Source: Candidatus Cloacimonadota bacterium
GTDB taxonomy: Bacteria > Cloacimonadota > Cloacimonadia > Cloacimonadales > WRIO01
DNA length: 37,772 bases
Direction: 5' to 3'
Assembly: GCA_009777575.1 (NCBI GenBank)
Contig: WRLO01000029.1
Location: 1 to 37,772 of the forward strand
Every line of letters begins with the position of its first letter. Positions within the stretch are counted from its first letter, which is position 1. The translations under genes and the position numbers were made by a program. Below the pieces are notes generated by a model, which had not been told where the DNA came from, made no database searches, and saw only the letters and a program-made list of their open reading frames with translations. Shown in pieces: positions 7,976 through 16,800 of this stretch.

Positions 7976-9610
7976 ATGAGATTTTTTAATACCGAAGGCC
8001 CAGTAAATCAACCCATGCACTACAAATTAGACCCATTAACGCGTTGGGATCTAGAAGAAATAATGGATCTGATAAATAAAAATAAATTTTTTGTCCTCCA
8101 TGCTCCTCGACAAACAGGAAAGACAAGCTGTCTGCTTGCTTTACGAGATATGCTCAATAAAGAGGGTGATTATTTTGCTATTTATACAAATTTTGAGATA
8201 GGTCAAGCATTTCGTGAAGATATACATGGAGCTATGCAGGCTATTGTAGGAAGATTGGCGATGAATGTGGATAATTTGCTTGATTCTAATGTAGTAGGAA
8301 ATTTTTTTGATGAAAGAATGGCTAATTTCGCTTCTGGTAAAGCATTAAATGAAATTATGAGGTTCATCTGTAAAAAAGTTCAAAAACCTGTTGTTCTACT
8401 GATAGACGAAATTGATGCTTTAGTAGGTGACACACTCATCTCAGTTTTAAGGCAGTTGCGTGATGGTTACAATGACCGCCCCGACTATTTCCCTGCAAGC
8501 GTAGTTTTATGTGGATTGAGAGACATAAAAGACTATCGCATTCATCTCGGAAAAGATATTATTACAGGCGGCAGTCCTTTTAATATCATAGCCAAATCAT
8601 TGAGGTTGGGAAATTTTTCACAAGATGAGGTAGTTAGCCTATATGGACAACTTAAAGAGGATACAGGACAGTATTTCACAGAAGAATGTTTTGAACTGGT
8701 AATGGAATACACAGATGGACAACCGTGGTTAGTGAATGCTCTAGCTAGAGATGTGTTGGAAAAACTAAAAAAAGACAAAAAACAATTGTCAAATGTCAAT
8801 TGTCAACTGTCAACTGATGTTATCACTCCCGACATGATAGAATACGCTAAAGAACACCTGATTTTGCGTAAAGAAACTCATCTCGGGCAGCTCACTGATA
8901 AACTCAAAGAACACAGAGTAAATCGTGTTATTTTACCTATCATACTTGGTATACAAGCTGATCCTGATAAAGATGATGTTCAATACTGTATCGATTTAGG
9001 GTTATTAGTCAGAAAGAATACTGGCATAGAAATCGCTAATAAAATCTACAAAGAAGTCATTCCGAGGACACTAAATGAAGACATACAAGACACAATGCCA
9101 CCAAAATACAATCCTAAATGGATAAACCTTGACGACACTATCAATGTCTATGAATTACTAAGACAATTTAAAGAGTTTTGGAATGAAAACTCTGCCGTCT
9201 GGAGTAGAAGTATAGCCGGCTACCAAGAGGCAGCACCACATCTTGTCTTGCAAGCATTTTTGCAGAGGATGATTAACAGCGGTGGTTACATAAATCGAGA
9301 ATACGCTCTCGGAAGCAGGAGAACAGATCTCTTTATCAAAAGAAATTATACCAAAAATGGTGTAACCTACACAGATAAAATAGTCATCGAAGTAAAAATC
9401 ATCGGTAAAAAGCAAAAATATGAGACTGTCAGAGAGACAGCTATCGAACAGACTGCTAAATATGCTAAATATATTGGAGTAAAAGAAGCTCAAATAATAA
9501 TCTTTGACAGAGATCAAAGTCAAGACTGGAAAGCGGATGAGCCTAATGAGCATGCAGAATATGATGGGGTGAAAATGGTGATATGGAAGCTGAGATCTGG
9601 AGAGGAATAA
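7976..9610 (+). CDS. AAA ATPase with C-terminal PD-(D/E)XK nuclease domain
   Basis: 544 residues. The N-terminal ATPase has Walker A APRQTGKTS (43-51), Walker B LLIDEIDALVGD (~141-151) and a sensor-like TGGSPFNI stretch. It is followed by a winged-helix-like middle part and, from ~410, a PD-(D/E)XK nuclease with REYALG, RRTDLF and IEVKI. The start ATG is preceded by AAAGGGG. The family is full length here. A heptamer repeat encodes QLSNVNCQLST near residues 269-279, between domains. The nuclease end is almost identical to the partial copy at 1-621. The ORF ends 26 bases before the 3' end of the opposite-strand umuC gene. The domain pair suggests ATP-driven DNA cleavage or handling, possibly in defence; no substrate is known to me. 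Confidence 0.9.
   Translation: MRFFNTEGPVNQPMHYKLDPLTRWDLEEIMDLINKNKFFVLHAPRQTGKTSCLLALRDMLNKEGDYFAIYTNFEIGQAFREDIHGAMQAIVGRLAMNVDNLLDSNVVGNFFDERMANFASGKALNEIMRFICKKVQKPVVLLIDEIDALVGDTLISVLRQLRDGYNDRPDYFPASVVLCGLRDIKDYRIHLGKDIITGGSPFNIIAKSLRLGNFSQDEVVSLYGQLKEDTGQYFTEECFELVMEYTDGQPWLVNALARDVLEKLKKDKKQLSNVNCQLSTDVITPDMIEYAKEHLILRKETHLGQLTDKLKEHRVNRVILPIILGIQADPDKDDVQYCIDLGLLVRKNTGIEIANKIYKEVIPRTLNEDIQDTMPPKYNPKWINLDDTINVYELLRQFKEFWNENSAVWSRSIAGYQEAAPHLVLQAFLQRMINSGGYINREYALGSRRTDLFIKRNYTKNGVTYTDKIVIEVKIIGKKQKYETVRETAIEQTAKYAKYIGVKEAQIIIFDRDQSQDWKADEPNEHAEYDGVKMVIWKLRSGEE
8783..8815 (+). repeat. Heptamer (GTCAACT type) repeat inside the AAA gene
   Basis: Units AATTGTC, AAATGTC, AATTGTC, AACTGTC and AACT run through the coding sequence and are read as QLSNVNCQLST. 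GTCAACT, at 8802-8815 here, is also the unit of an intergenic array at 27017-27037. The insertion sits in a charged linker after an amphipathic helix rich in Lys, where it should be tolerated. Confidence 0.8.
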
Positions 9611-9636
9611 TAGAGAGTGAGCAAGATAAATTTTGA

Positions 9637-10899
9637 TCATTTTACCGTCATTAATTCATCCCATCTTGTTGTAAATCTCTTACTTGTCTTTTCTCTTTTC
9701 ATTTTCCATGATTTCTTTACCCCATTACTCGCAAAATATATTTTTTCTGTTCCAAATTTATTATTTATTTTATCCATTACTCTCATTACTAAATGTCTTT
9801 TATCATCACCATAAGACAATGAAAATAAATTTGGTTGAATTACATTTTGTTTAATTATATCTGTCAGCATTATCCCAGATTTTTTATATTGATAATTTTC
9901 TTTAAAGATTTTTTTTAATAAAATTGCACAGAGATTCAGAAATTCAGGTGTATAAGCAGTGTAGTCAGGTAAACTACAATTTATATAATTTGCATACTGT
10001 TTTGTATCTTTAAAAGGATTAGTAGTAATAAAAAGAGTTAAGTTCTTTGCAACCAATCCTTTTTCTCTCAAATTATGAACAGCTGTAGAACAATATGTGG
10101 AGACAGTTTCAAGCAATTTTTCATATGAAGAAACTGGTTTTCCAAAAGAGCGAGAGCATATAATGCTTTTAGTATCAGGAGGTAAAGTTGTCATATCCGA
10201 ACAAGGTGTTCCTTTCAGTTCAAGTTGTGATCTTTCTCCTACGATACCCATTTCTTTTCTAATAAGATAAGGAGATGCTTTGATAAAATCATATCCAGTA
10301 AAAATTCCGTATTTATTTAATCTCTTAGTGTAGTTCCTGCCTATTCCCCAAATATTTTCAATTGAAGTTGATTTTAATAAATTTTCCTCAATATTTTCAT
10401 CTAAAAGCTCAAATATACCATTAAATGATTTTTTTGCCATATTTGTAGCAATTTTAGCTAAAGTCTTTGTTTTTGCTAAGCCAATAGAAATTGGAATACT
10501 AGTAAACTGATAGACTTTTTTTTTTATCTCAAGTGCTAAATCATAAACTATTTTTTTATCTGAAATATTATCAATGAATAAAAATGCTTCATCTATTGAG
10601 TAAATTTCTATATCATTAACCATAGAAGCTAATATTTTCATCACTCTTGTAGACATGTCACCATATAACTCGTAATTTGATGAAAATAAATATACTTTTT
10701 GATTTTTAACTATCTCATTTATCTTGAAACCGGGTGTTCCACGAGTCACACCTAAATTCTTTAATTCAGGTGATAATGCAACTAAACAACCATCATTATT
10801 TGAAAGTATACCTACAGGTTGATTTTGCAGGTAAGGAGCAAAAGCCCTTTCACAAGATACATAAAAATGATTACAATCAACTAATGCATAGATTTGCAT
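9637..10899 (-). CDS. umuC: Y-family DNA polymerase, UmuC type
   Basis: 420 residues, the usual length for UmuC. The catalytic carboxylates are Asp8 (ALVDCNHFYVSCE) and Asp103-Glu104 (YSIDEAFL). SNNDGCLVALSPELKNLGV is the UmuC rather than DinB signature, and FSSNYELYGDMSTRV supports it. A helix-hairpin region (IWGIGRNYTKRLNKYGI) and a C-terminal little-finger domain follow. The product copies past DNA lesions. Partner UmuD is not adjacent: the gene is last in a minus-strand operon, 36 bases after the thiolase gene, and I see no LexA-like box in that gap. So it is either transcribed with the metabolic genes or pairs with a remote umuD. Confidence 0.93.
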   Translation of the reverse strand: MQIYALVDCNHFYVSCERAFAPYLQNQPVGILSNNDGCLVALSPELKNLGVTRGTPGFKINEIVKNQKVYLFSSNYELYGDMSTRVMKILASMVNDIEIYSIDEAFLFIDNISDKKIVYDLALEIKKKVYQFTSIPISIGLAKTKTLAKIATNMAKKSFNGIFELLDENIEENLLKSTSIENIWGIGRNYTKRLNKYGIFTGYDFIKASPYLIRKEMGIVGERSQLELKGTPCSDMTTLPPDTKSIICSRSFGKPVSSYEKLLETVSTYCSTAVHNLREKGLVAKNLTLFITTNPFKDTKQYANYINCSLPDYTAYTPEFLNLCAILLKKIFKENYQYKKSGIMLTDIIKQNVIQPNLFSLSYGDDKRHLVMRVMDKINNKFGTEKIYFASNGVKKSWKMKREKTSKRFTTRWDELMTVK

Positions 10900-10935
10900 A
10901 AAGCTCTGAAATACATCCTCAAGTATTATTTTGTT

Positions 10936-12129
10936 TTAGATTTCAAAAACAGATGCTATCCCCATACCGCCACCTATACAAAGACCTGCTAATCCTTTTT
11001 TTAATGATCTTCTTTTCATTTCATGTAATAAAGTTACAACAATTCTTGCACCGCTTGCCCCAATTGGATGTCCGAGAGCAATAGCTCCTCCATTGACATT
11101 AACAATATCTTTGTTAATTGAGCCAATTTCTTTTTCAATCCCTTTTAAAACTGCGAGAGATTGTGCTGCAAATGCTTCGTTTAATTCAAACAATTCTATA
11201 TCTTCAAAATTCCATCCTGTTTTTGATAAAAGATTTTTTATCGCAGGAACAGGTCCATAACCCATAAATGCCGGGTCAACTCCACTAGAAGAACAAGCTA
11301 CATAATAAGCAATAGGTCGTAACCCAAGTTCATGAGCCTTTGATTCGCTCATCAATAAGATTAAAGCGGCTCCATCATTAATTCCAGATGAATTGGCAGC
11401 AGTTACAGTTCCATCATTTTTAAAGGATGATTTAAGTTTAGATAAACTTTCTAAAGTCACACCTTTTCGTGGGTATTCGTCAGTATCTATAATCAGTGCC
11501 TCACCTTTTCTTTGAGGAATACTAATCTTAGTGATTTCATCAATAAATCTACCCTCATCCATAGCTTTTTCTGTCTTGTTTTGACTTTCTACAGCATATC
11601 TATCTTGCTCATCGCGACTGATATTCCATTTATCAGAGAGATTTTCTGCGGTGATACCCATATGATAATTGTTAAACACATCAGTTAAACCATCGGCAAT
11701 CATCATATCGTCGATTGTTTTATTTCCCATTCTAGCACCCCATCGTAAGTCTTTCATCAAATAAGGTGCTTGGGACATATTTTCTATACCCCCGGCAACT
11801 ACAATATCAGCATCACCAAGCATTATCGCGTTGGCAGCGAGTTCTACAGCTTTCATACCCGAACCACAAACCTTGTTAACGGTAAACGCAGTTGATTGTA
11901 TTGGAATACCGCATTTTAACGCTACTTGTCTAGCTACATTTTGTCCCAGTCCGGCACTTAAAACATTCCCAATAATAATTTCTTGTATATTTTCTGGTCT
12001 GATATTTACCTCTTTGAGGATATCATTTAAGACTGCTACTCCTAAATCGACTGCAGAAAAATCCTTAAAAACACCTCCAAAATTACCAATTGGAGTTCTT
12101 TTGCATGCAATTATTGCTACTTTTTTCAT
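10936..12129 (-). CDS. atoB: Acetyl-CoA acetyltransferase (thiolase)
   Basis: 397 residues, typical of biosynthetic-type thiolases. Cys88 in VCGSGMKAVELA is the acyl acceptor, His in NGGAIALGHPIGASG (~353) and Cys in GLCIGGGMG (~383) complete the active site, and GGIENMSQAP is the family signature. It condenses two acetyl-CoA to acetoacetyl-CoA or runs in reverse; cytosolic. Its ATG overlaps the stop of hslO by four bases (ATGA), so the two are coupled. No other beta-oxidation or butyrate gene is near, so the pathway cannot be read from context. Confidence 0.95.
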   Translation of the reverse strand: MKKVAIIACKRTPIGNFGGVFKDFSAVDLGVAVLNDILKEVNIRPENIQEIIIGNVLSAGLGQNVARQVALKCGIPIQSTAFTVNKVCGSGMKAVELAANAIMLGDADIVVAGGIENMSQAPYLMKDLRWGARMGNKTIDDMMIADGLTDVFNNYHMGITAENLSDKWNISRDEQDRYAVESQNKTEKAMDEGRFIDEITKISIPQRKGEALIIDTDEYPRKGVTLESLSKLKSSFKNDGTVTAANSSGINDGAALILLMSESKAHELGLRPIAYYVACSSSGVDPAFMGYGPVPAIKNLLSKTGWNFEDIELFELNEAFAAQSLAVLKGIEKEIGSINKDIVNVNGGAIALGHPIGASGARIVVTLLHEMKRRSLKKGLAGLCIGGGMGIASVFEI

Positions 12130-13001
12130 CTTTCTTCTCCTATATTTTTTAAGTCATCAATGGTAAATTCATATTTCTTGTTACAAAAATGACATTCAGC
12201 AAAGATAGTTTCATTACTATCTATCATACTTTGAATTTCATCCTGCCCCAATAACTTTATACCATTGTAAAATCTTTTTCTATCACAATTACAAAAATAT
12301 GCAATTTGTTTTTCTTCTAAAATTTCTATTGGAATATTATTAAAAATGTATTTTTCCAATATAAAATCTAAACTATGCCCCATATCCATGATATCAGATA
12401 GATTCGGAAATTTTGAAATATTTTTATTTAATGATTCTAAAATTTCAATTGGAGTTTCGGGCATACATTGAACTAATATCCCACCTGCTTGCTTTATTCT
12501 GGCATTAGAATCTATTAAAACCCCCAAATTTACCATCGTATCTATCTGTTCACTTTGATAATAGTAATAACACAAATCTTCACCTATTTCACCTGATACT
12601 AACTCGATTTGGCTTACATAAGGAGGGCTATCTGCCAAAGACATAATAACTGACAAAGTTCCTTTCCCTATGGCTTCAGAAACAGCAAATCCTTTTTCGG
12701 TCTTAGGCAATTCAATTTGAGGATTTTGCACATACCCTTTTATTGTATTTTCTCCTGTCGCTGTAACCAATACAGAACCTACAGGACCATCTCCATCAAT
12801 TCGCAGGGTTAATAAATCTTTTGGGTTTTTTAGATTTGCACTCATCAATAATCCACTTATTAACAATCGTCCCAGTATGACACTATTAGTTATTGAAAGA
12901 TAATGTAAATCTATTGCCGTTTGCACAGCAGAGAAAGCATTAACCGCAAAAAACCTTATAAACTTATCCTTTGTAATACCTCTAATTAAAAAATCAGGCA
13001 T
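12126..13001 (-). CDS. hslO: Redox-regulated chaperone Hsp33
   Basis: 291 residues. The C-terminal redox switch has Cys237-x-Cys239 (YFCNCDRKRF) and Cys270-x2-Cys273 (AECHFCNKKY), the zinc-binding CxC...CxxC arrangement of Hsp33. The N-terminal chaperone domain is recognisable by RIDGDGPVGSVLV and SEAIGKGTLSVI. On oxidation the cysteines release zinc and the protein holds unfolding proteins. It lies 44 bases after the RqcH-like gene and overlaps the thiolase start. Grouping with RqcH and RlmN suggests a proteostasis theme in the operon. Confidence 0.95.
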   Translation of the reverse strand: MPDFLIRGITKDKFIRFFAVNAFSAVQTAIDLHYLSITNSVILGRLLISGLLMSANLKNPKDLLTLRIDGDGPVGSVLVTATGENTIKGYVQNPQIELPKTEKGFAVSEAIGKGTLSVIMSLADSPPYVSQIELVSGEIGEDLCYYYYQSEQIDTMVNLGVLIDSNARIKQAGGILVQCMPETPIEILESLNKNISKFPNLSDIMDMGHSLDFILEKYIFNNIPIEILEEKQIAYFCNCDRKRFYNGIKLLGQDEIQSMIDSNETIFAECHFCNKKYEFTIDDLKNIGEER

Positions 13002-13045
13002 TAAAATATATCCTTTTTAATTTTATTTAAACCTCGAAATTTATA

Positions 13046-14674
13046 TTAAGTTACATTATTTCCCTTTATTTGCGAAGCAGCTTCTCGAAAATCAATCGGG
13101 TTTACAAATATAGTTTTTTGGTTTTTATAAACAACATACCCTTGTGGCGAACCTTTGGGTTTTCTGACATATCTAATTTTTGTATAGTCTACAGGAACAT
13201 TTAAGCTATTTTTAGCTTTACTATAATATGCAGCGAGTCTACAACAGAGCAATATCAAATCCTCTGGAGGTTCTTTTTTTTGGAAATTTCTCAAGACAAT
13301 GTGAGTTCCATGATAAATTCTCGTATGAAACCACCAATCATCTGGCTTGGCAGACTTACATGTTAATAAATCATTCTCTTTACTAGATCTACCAATATTT
13401 ATTTCCCAATCATTGTTTATTTTTAAAACTCTGAAATATTTTTCTTTTTTAGAAGCTTCTTTTCCCCATTTTAGTGGTGATTCTTTTTGGAATAATTTCA
13501 AACCTTGATAGGAGTCTTCTAACATTAATTTTTCCATTTGAATATTCAAGATATCTATTTCTTGTAATGTTTTTTTAATGTTTTCAGCAATTATTATCTG
13601 CCCACTTAAAGCTTTTTTATATTTTTTAAGATAAAAATTTAAATTTTTTTGTGGAGAAAATTCTGGATTTAGCATTATAGTAATTTCCGGAAAAATCTGC
13701 TCCCCATCGAAAGGGGGGGATATAATTTTACTATCAAAATAATTCACAAGACGAATTTCTTTCATACCTTTTTTAATGCTGCCTAATGCCCCTTTAAGCA
13801 ACTCTACGCATTGAGACCAATAATGTATCTCATTTGCACTTTCAAGCTCAGCATTTTGCTTTTTTAACTTAATATTGGCTTTTTTAAAATCCATCTCAAG
13901 ATCATTGATTAATTTTTTTTTTAGTAAATCAATTTTTTTCTGGAATAAAATGTGCTGAAAATAAAAAGAAAAATAGCTGTTCATATCGAAAAAAAGCTGT
14001 TCTATGTAATCAACATTCTGTTCACTATCTGTATTTTCAAATATTTTGGTCTTTACATCCGATAGACTATTTTTTTGAATACAAATCTTTAAAGGATATG
14101 GAATATTCTCTTCAATGTGAACAAAATCGGTATTTGGTGGTAAATACACACTACCGGGTATTATCTGTCTTGTTTTATTTTCTGAGAAGGTAATTTTTTT
14201 TTTACAATCAAGGATTATCATGTTGTCATTTTTCATGGTATTTGTCAAATTATTGACTTCTTTATTGTATTCTTTTGAATTATGACTATTAGTGCATAAA
14301 ATAATATTTTGATATTTATTTATTAATTCAAATATTAAAAAGTAATCTTGAACTTGATTATAAATATTCCATTTTGTAAAATGCAATTCGATGATTTTAT
14401 CATCGTTGATTAAGTTGATATTTTTTAAAGTAGCGTGATTTAGAAAATTATTCATATTTCCTAAAACATCAGTTTTTTGAAAATCAGTTAAAATAGAATT
14501 ATCATCACTGAAAAAAAGTATATTATCATAAACTATAAATTTCATTTTGTTTTCTTTAAAAGACAATATTACAATGCCTTCAAATAAATCTAACGATTTA
14601 AAAGTAAAAACTTTATTATTAGTTATACTATTTTTGACTTCCTCAACCCATTTTTTGTAGTAAGATATATTCAT
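13046..14674 (-). CDS. rqcH: NFACT-family protein, RqcH-like ribosome quality control factor
   Basis: About 542 residues from the ATG at 14674, which overlaps the rlmN stop (ATATGA) and has GGAGA upstream; an ATG at 14701 lies well inside rlmN. The N-terminal NFACT-N domain and a central coiled coil (KANIKLKKQNAELESA) lead to an NFACT-R domain with WWFHTRIYHGTHIVLRN. RqcH binds stalled 50S subunits and adds alanine tails. The region matching the Asp-Arg of the family (DRIIE) reads NDDKIIELHF here, so Arg seems replaced by Lys; this alignment is by eye. It was often annotated as fibronectin-binding protein (FbpA), a name from Gram-positive pathogens that would mislead here. Confidence 0.88.
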   Translation of the reverse strand: MNISYYKKWVEEVKNSITNNKVFTFKSLDLFEGIVILSFKENKMKFIVYDNILFFSDDNSILTDFQKTDVLGNMNNFLNHATLKNINLINDDKIIELHFTKWNIYNQVQDYFLIFELINKYQNIILCTNSHNSKEYNKEVNNLTNTMKNDNMIILDCKKKITFSENKTRQIIPGSVYLPPNTDFVHIEENIPYPLKICIQKNSLSDVKTKIFENTDSEQNVDYIEQLFFDMNSYFSFYFQHILFQKKIDLLKKKLINDLEMDFKKANIKLKKQNAELESANEIHYWSQCVELLKGALGSIKKGMKEIRLVNYFDSKIISPPFDGEQIFPEITIMLNPEFSPQKNLNFYLKKYKKALSGQIIIAENIKKTLQEIDILNIQMEKLMLEDSYQGLKLFQKESPLKWGKEASKKEKYFRVLKINNDWEINIGRSSKENDLLTCKSAKPDDWWFHTRIYHGTHIVLRNFQKKEPPEDLILLCCRLAAYYSKAKNSLNVPVDYTKIRYVRKPKGSPQGYVVYKNQKTIFVNPIDFREAASQIKGNNVT

Positions 14675-15795
14675 ATCATGTCTCCAGCAAGTTGCCCACA
14701 TGCACCCGCAATGTCCTCTCCCCTACTTTTTCTATAAGTTACCGCTACAGGAAGTATTTTTAAAGCCTCAATAAAGCTCTCTATTTGATTTTCTGTAGGG
14801 CTTTTCCATGATAATCCCTGCACATTATTCCATTTAATAAGATTGATTTTGCATGAAAGGTCTCCACAAAATTTTATTAATGCCTTAATATCCTCTTTTC
14901 CCATATTAAATCCATCTATCATGATATATTCAAAGGTAATACGAAAATTGGTCTTTTTTCTAAAATAAATAACTGCTTTTTTTAGGTCTTTCAAAGGATA
15001 TATATCATTAATTGGCATTAGTTTACTTCTTTTAGAATCTATAGCAGAGTTCAGAGAAACAGCAAGTTTGACTTTTATATCTTGGTCTGCTAATTCATAA
15101 ATTTTGGGAACTATACCTGAGGTAGAAATGGTTGTTCTGCGTCCACTAAATGCAAGACCTTCATTGTATTGTAAAACCTTCAAAAAACTAATGACATTAT
15201 TTAGATTATCAAGCGGCTCACCCATACCCATCAAAACAAGATTAGTTATTTTCTGTTGTTTAACTAAATATAATTGCATCAAAAGCTCTTCTTGTGAAAG
15301 ATTTCTATATAGCCCTAATTTTGCTGTAGCACAAAATGCACATTTTCTTGAACAACCAACCTGAGTAGAGATACAAAGTGTTTTTTTAGGCGTTTTTTTC
15401 TTATTCTCTCTATTTCTGACTTCATAAGGAGGGATAAAAGCTGGATATTGTGATGAAAACTCCATTTTAGTATCCTTTATGTTTGCATCTTCTGACGAAG
15501 ATGGAATATAAACCATTTCGATGAAGTTATCATCTTGCAGTTTCACTAAGTATTTCATTGATTTATCTTTACTTTCTTTAATACTTACAACCTCAGGTAT
15601 AAAACAATCAAATTCATCAGACAATCTATTTCTCATATCTGTTGATAAATTAGTCATTTTTTGAAAATCAATTTGTTTAGACAAAAATATCCAATGAAAA
15701 ATCTGCTTGACTTTAAAAGGTTTATCACAGATCTCTAATAATTTTGTTTTTAATTCTTCTATGCTATAATTGAGAGTATGTCTTTTATTCATCAT
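14671..15795 (-). CDS. rlmN: 23S rRNA/tRNA (adenine-C2) methyltransferase RlmN
   Basis: 374 residues. The radical SAM cluster is Cys148-x3-Cys152-x2-Cys155 (GCSRKCAFC), GMGEPLDN is the SAM-binding GEP-type motif, and the C-terminal GACGQL supplies the second catalytic cysteine. The N-terminal LKTKLLEICDKPFKVKQIFHWIF is the usual accessory domain. The enzyme methylates A2503 of 23S rRNA and A37 of some tRNAs. Between YIPSS (~100) and CISTQVGC (~141) lies a hydrophilic stretch of roughly 35 residues (PAFIPPYEVRNRENKKK and neighbours) that most RlmN proteins lack. Two ATGs stand together at the start; either may be used. Confidence 0.94.
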   Translation of the reverse strand: MMNKRHTLNYSIEELKTKLLEICDKPFKVKQIFHWIFLSKQIDFQKMTNLSTDMRNRLSDEFDCFIPEVVSIKESKDKSMKYLVKLQDDNFIEMVYIPSSSEDANIKDTKMEFSSQYPAFIPPYEVRNRENKKKTPKKTLCISTQVGCSRKCAFCATAKLGLYRNLSQEELLMQLYLVKQQKITNLVLMGMGEPLDNLNNVISFLKVLQYNEGLAFSGRRTTISTSGIVPKIYELADQDIKVKLAVSLNSAIDSKRSKLMPINDIYPLKDLKKAVIYFRKKTNFRITFEYIMIDGFNMGKEDIKALIKFCGDLSCKINLIKWNNVQGLSWKSPTENQIESFIEALKILPVAVTYRKSRGEDIAGACGQLAGDMI

Positions 15796-15825
15796 AAAAA
15801 TAAAGAAAGTTTTTTAATCAAAACT

Positions 15826-16800
15826 TTATTCAACTTTCTCTTTTTTATCTTTTTTTTCAATGTATGCTTTATAAGTTTCCAATGTCATAGTCTCAATTTC
15901 TTGAGTATCTGAAGTCAAATAAATTGTCTTTGTATAGAGATCATTCCTATATACATACATTTTTCTTTTGTTCAGTATGATTTCATCTCCCATTTCAGGA
16001 AAATCTTTGGCTATTTCAGTATAATACTCTTCTTCATAATGAAGACAACAAAGCAATCTACCGCAGGGACCAGAAATTTTAGATAGGTTTCCTGACAAAT
16101 TTTGATCTTTTGCCATTTTTATTGTAACCTGATTGAATCTTTTCATAAAAGAAGAGCAACAATACATATTACCACACATCCCATAGCCACCAATTTTTTT
16201 TGCTTCGTCACGACCAGTGCATTGATGTAATTCAATCCTTGTTTTGAATATTTTGGCTAGTTCTTTAACAAATTCCCTAAAATCTACTCTACCATCAGCT
16301 GTATAAAAAAAGGTCACTTTATTACCATCAAATTGATAAATTGTGTCAAGGAGCTTCATTTCAAAGGGATATTTAACTAGAGCTTCAAGAAATTTTTCTT
16401 TTGCAGTCTCCTCTCGTTGATTTAATTCATCTAAAGATTTTAAGTCATTTTCAGTTGCACAACGATTGATAACCATAACTTTACCTTGATCATATTGTTC
16501 ATCGTATATTTTACCTTTGACTGAGGTGTGCATTACTTTTCCTATATCTAATCCTCGATCAACTTCAACAATCACCAAATCATCTGGACTCACAGAAATG
16601 TTTTGAGGATTGGTAAAATAAAGAATTTTCCATGATCGCATCTCTACTTCAACATATTCACGGTTGCCTTCCTCTTGATTTTCAAAGGAGGTTGAAATAT
16701 TGGTATCTGTATTGTTTATTGAAACACCATTTTCTCCTTTGCACGACTGATTAGTAACAGGTATACTGTTACTACAATTACAATTTTTATTGCATATCAT
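15826..16800 (-). CDS. ricT: PSP1-domain protein, RicT (YaaT) family
   Basis: 324 residues. The PSP1 core carries the cysteine set seen in RicT: GGYGMCGNMYCCSSF and GPCGRLLCCLHYEEEYY. The N-terminal ~40 residues add CNKNCNCS and another Cys, an unusual extra cysteine cluster before a low-complexity Asn/Thr stretch. In Bacillus RicT acts with RicA and RicF, binds Fe-S clusters and steers RNase Y; in this lineage the role is unproven. Its ATG overlaps the stop of the GlmU-like gene (ATGA) and rlmN follows after 30 bases, which fits an RNA-related function. Confidence 0.9.
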   Translation of the reverse strand: MICNKNCNCSNSIPVTNQSCKGENGVSINNTDTNISTSFENQEEGNREYVEVEMRSWKILYFTNPQNISVSPDDLVIVEVDRGLDIGKVMHTSVKGKIYDEQYDQGKVMVINRCATENDLKSLDELNQREETAKEKFLEALVKYPFEMKLLDTIYQFDGNKVTFFYTADGRVDFREFVKELAKIFKTRIELHQCTGRDEAKKIGGYGMCGNMYCCSSFMKRFNQVTIKMAKDQNLSGNLSKISGPCGRLLCCLHYEEEYYTEIAKDFPEMGDEIILNKRKMYVYRNDLYTKTIYLTSDTQEIETMTLETYKAYIEKKDKKEKVE

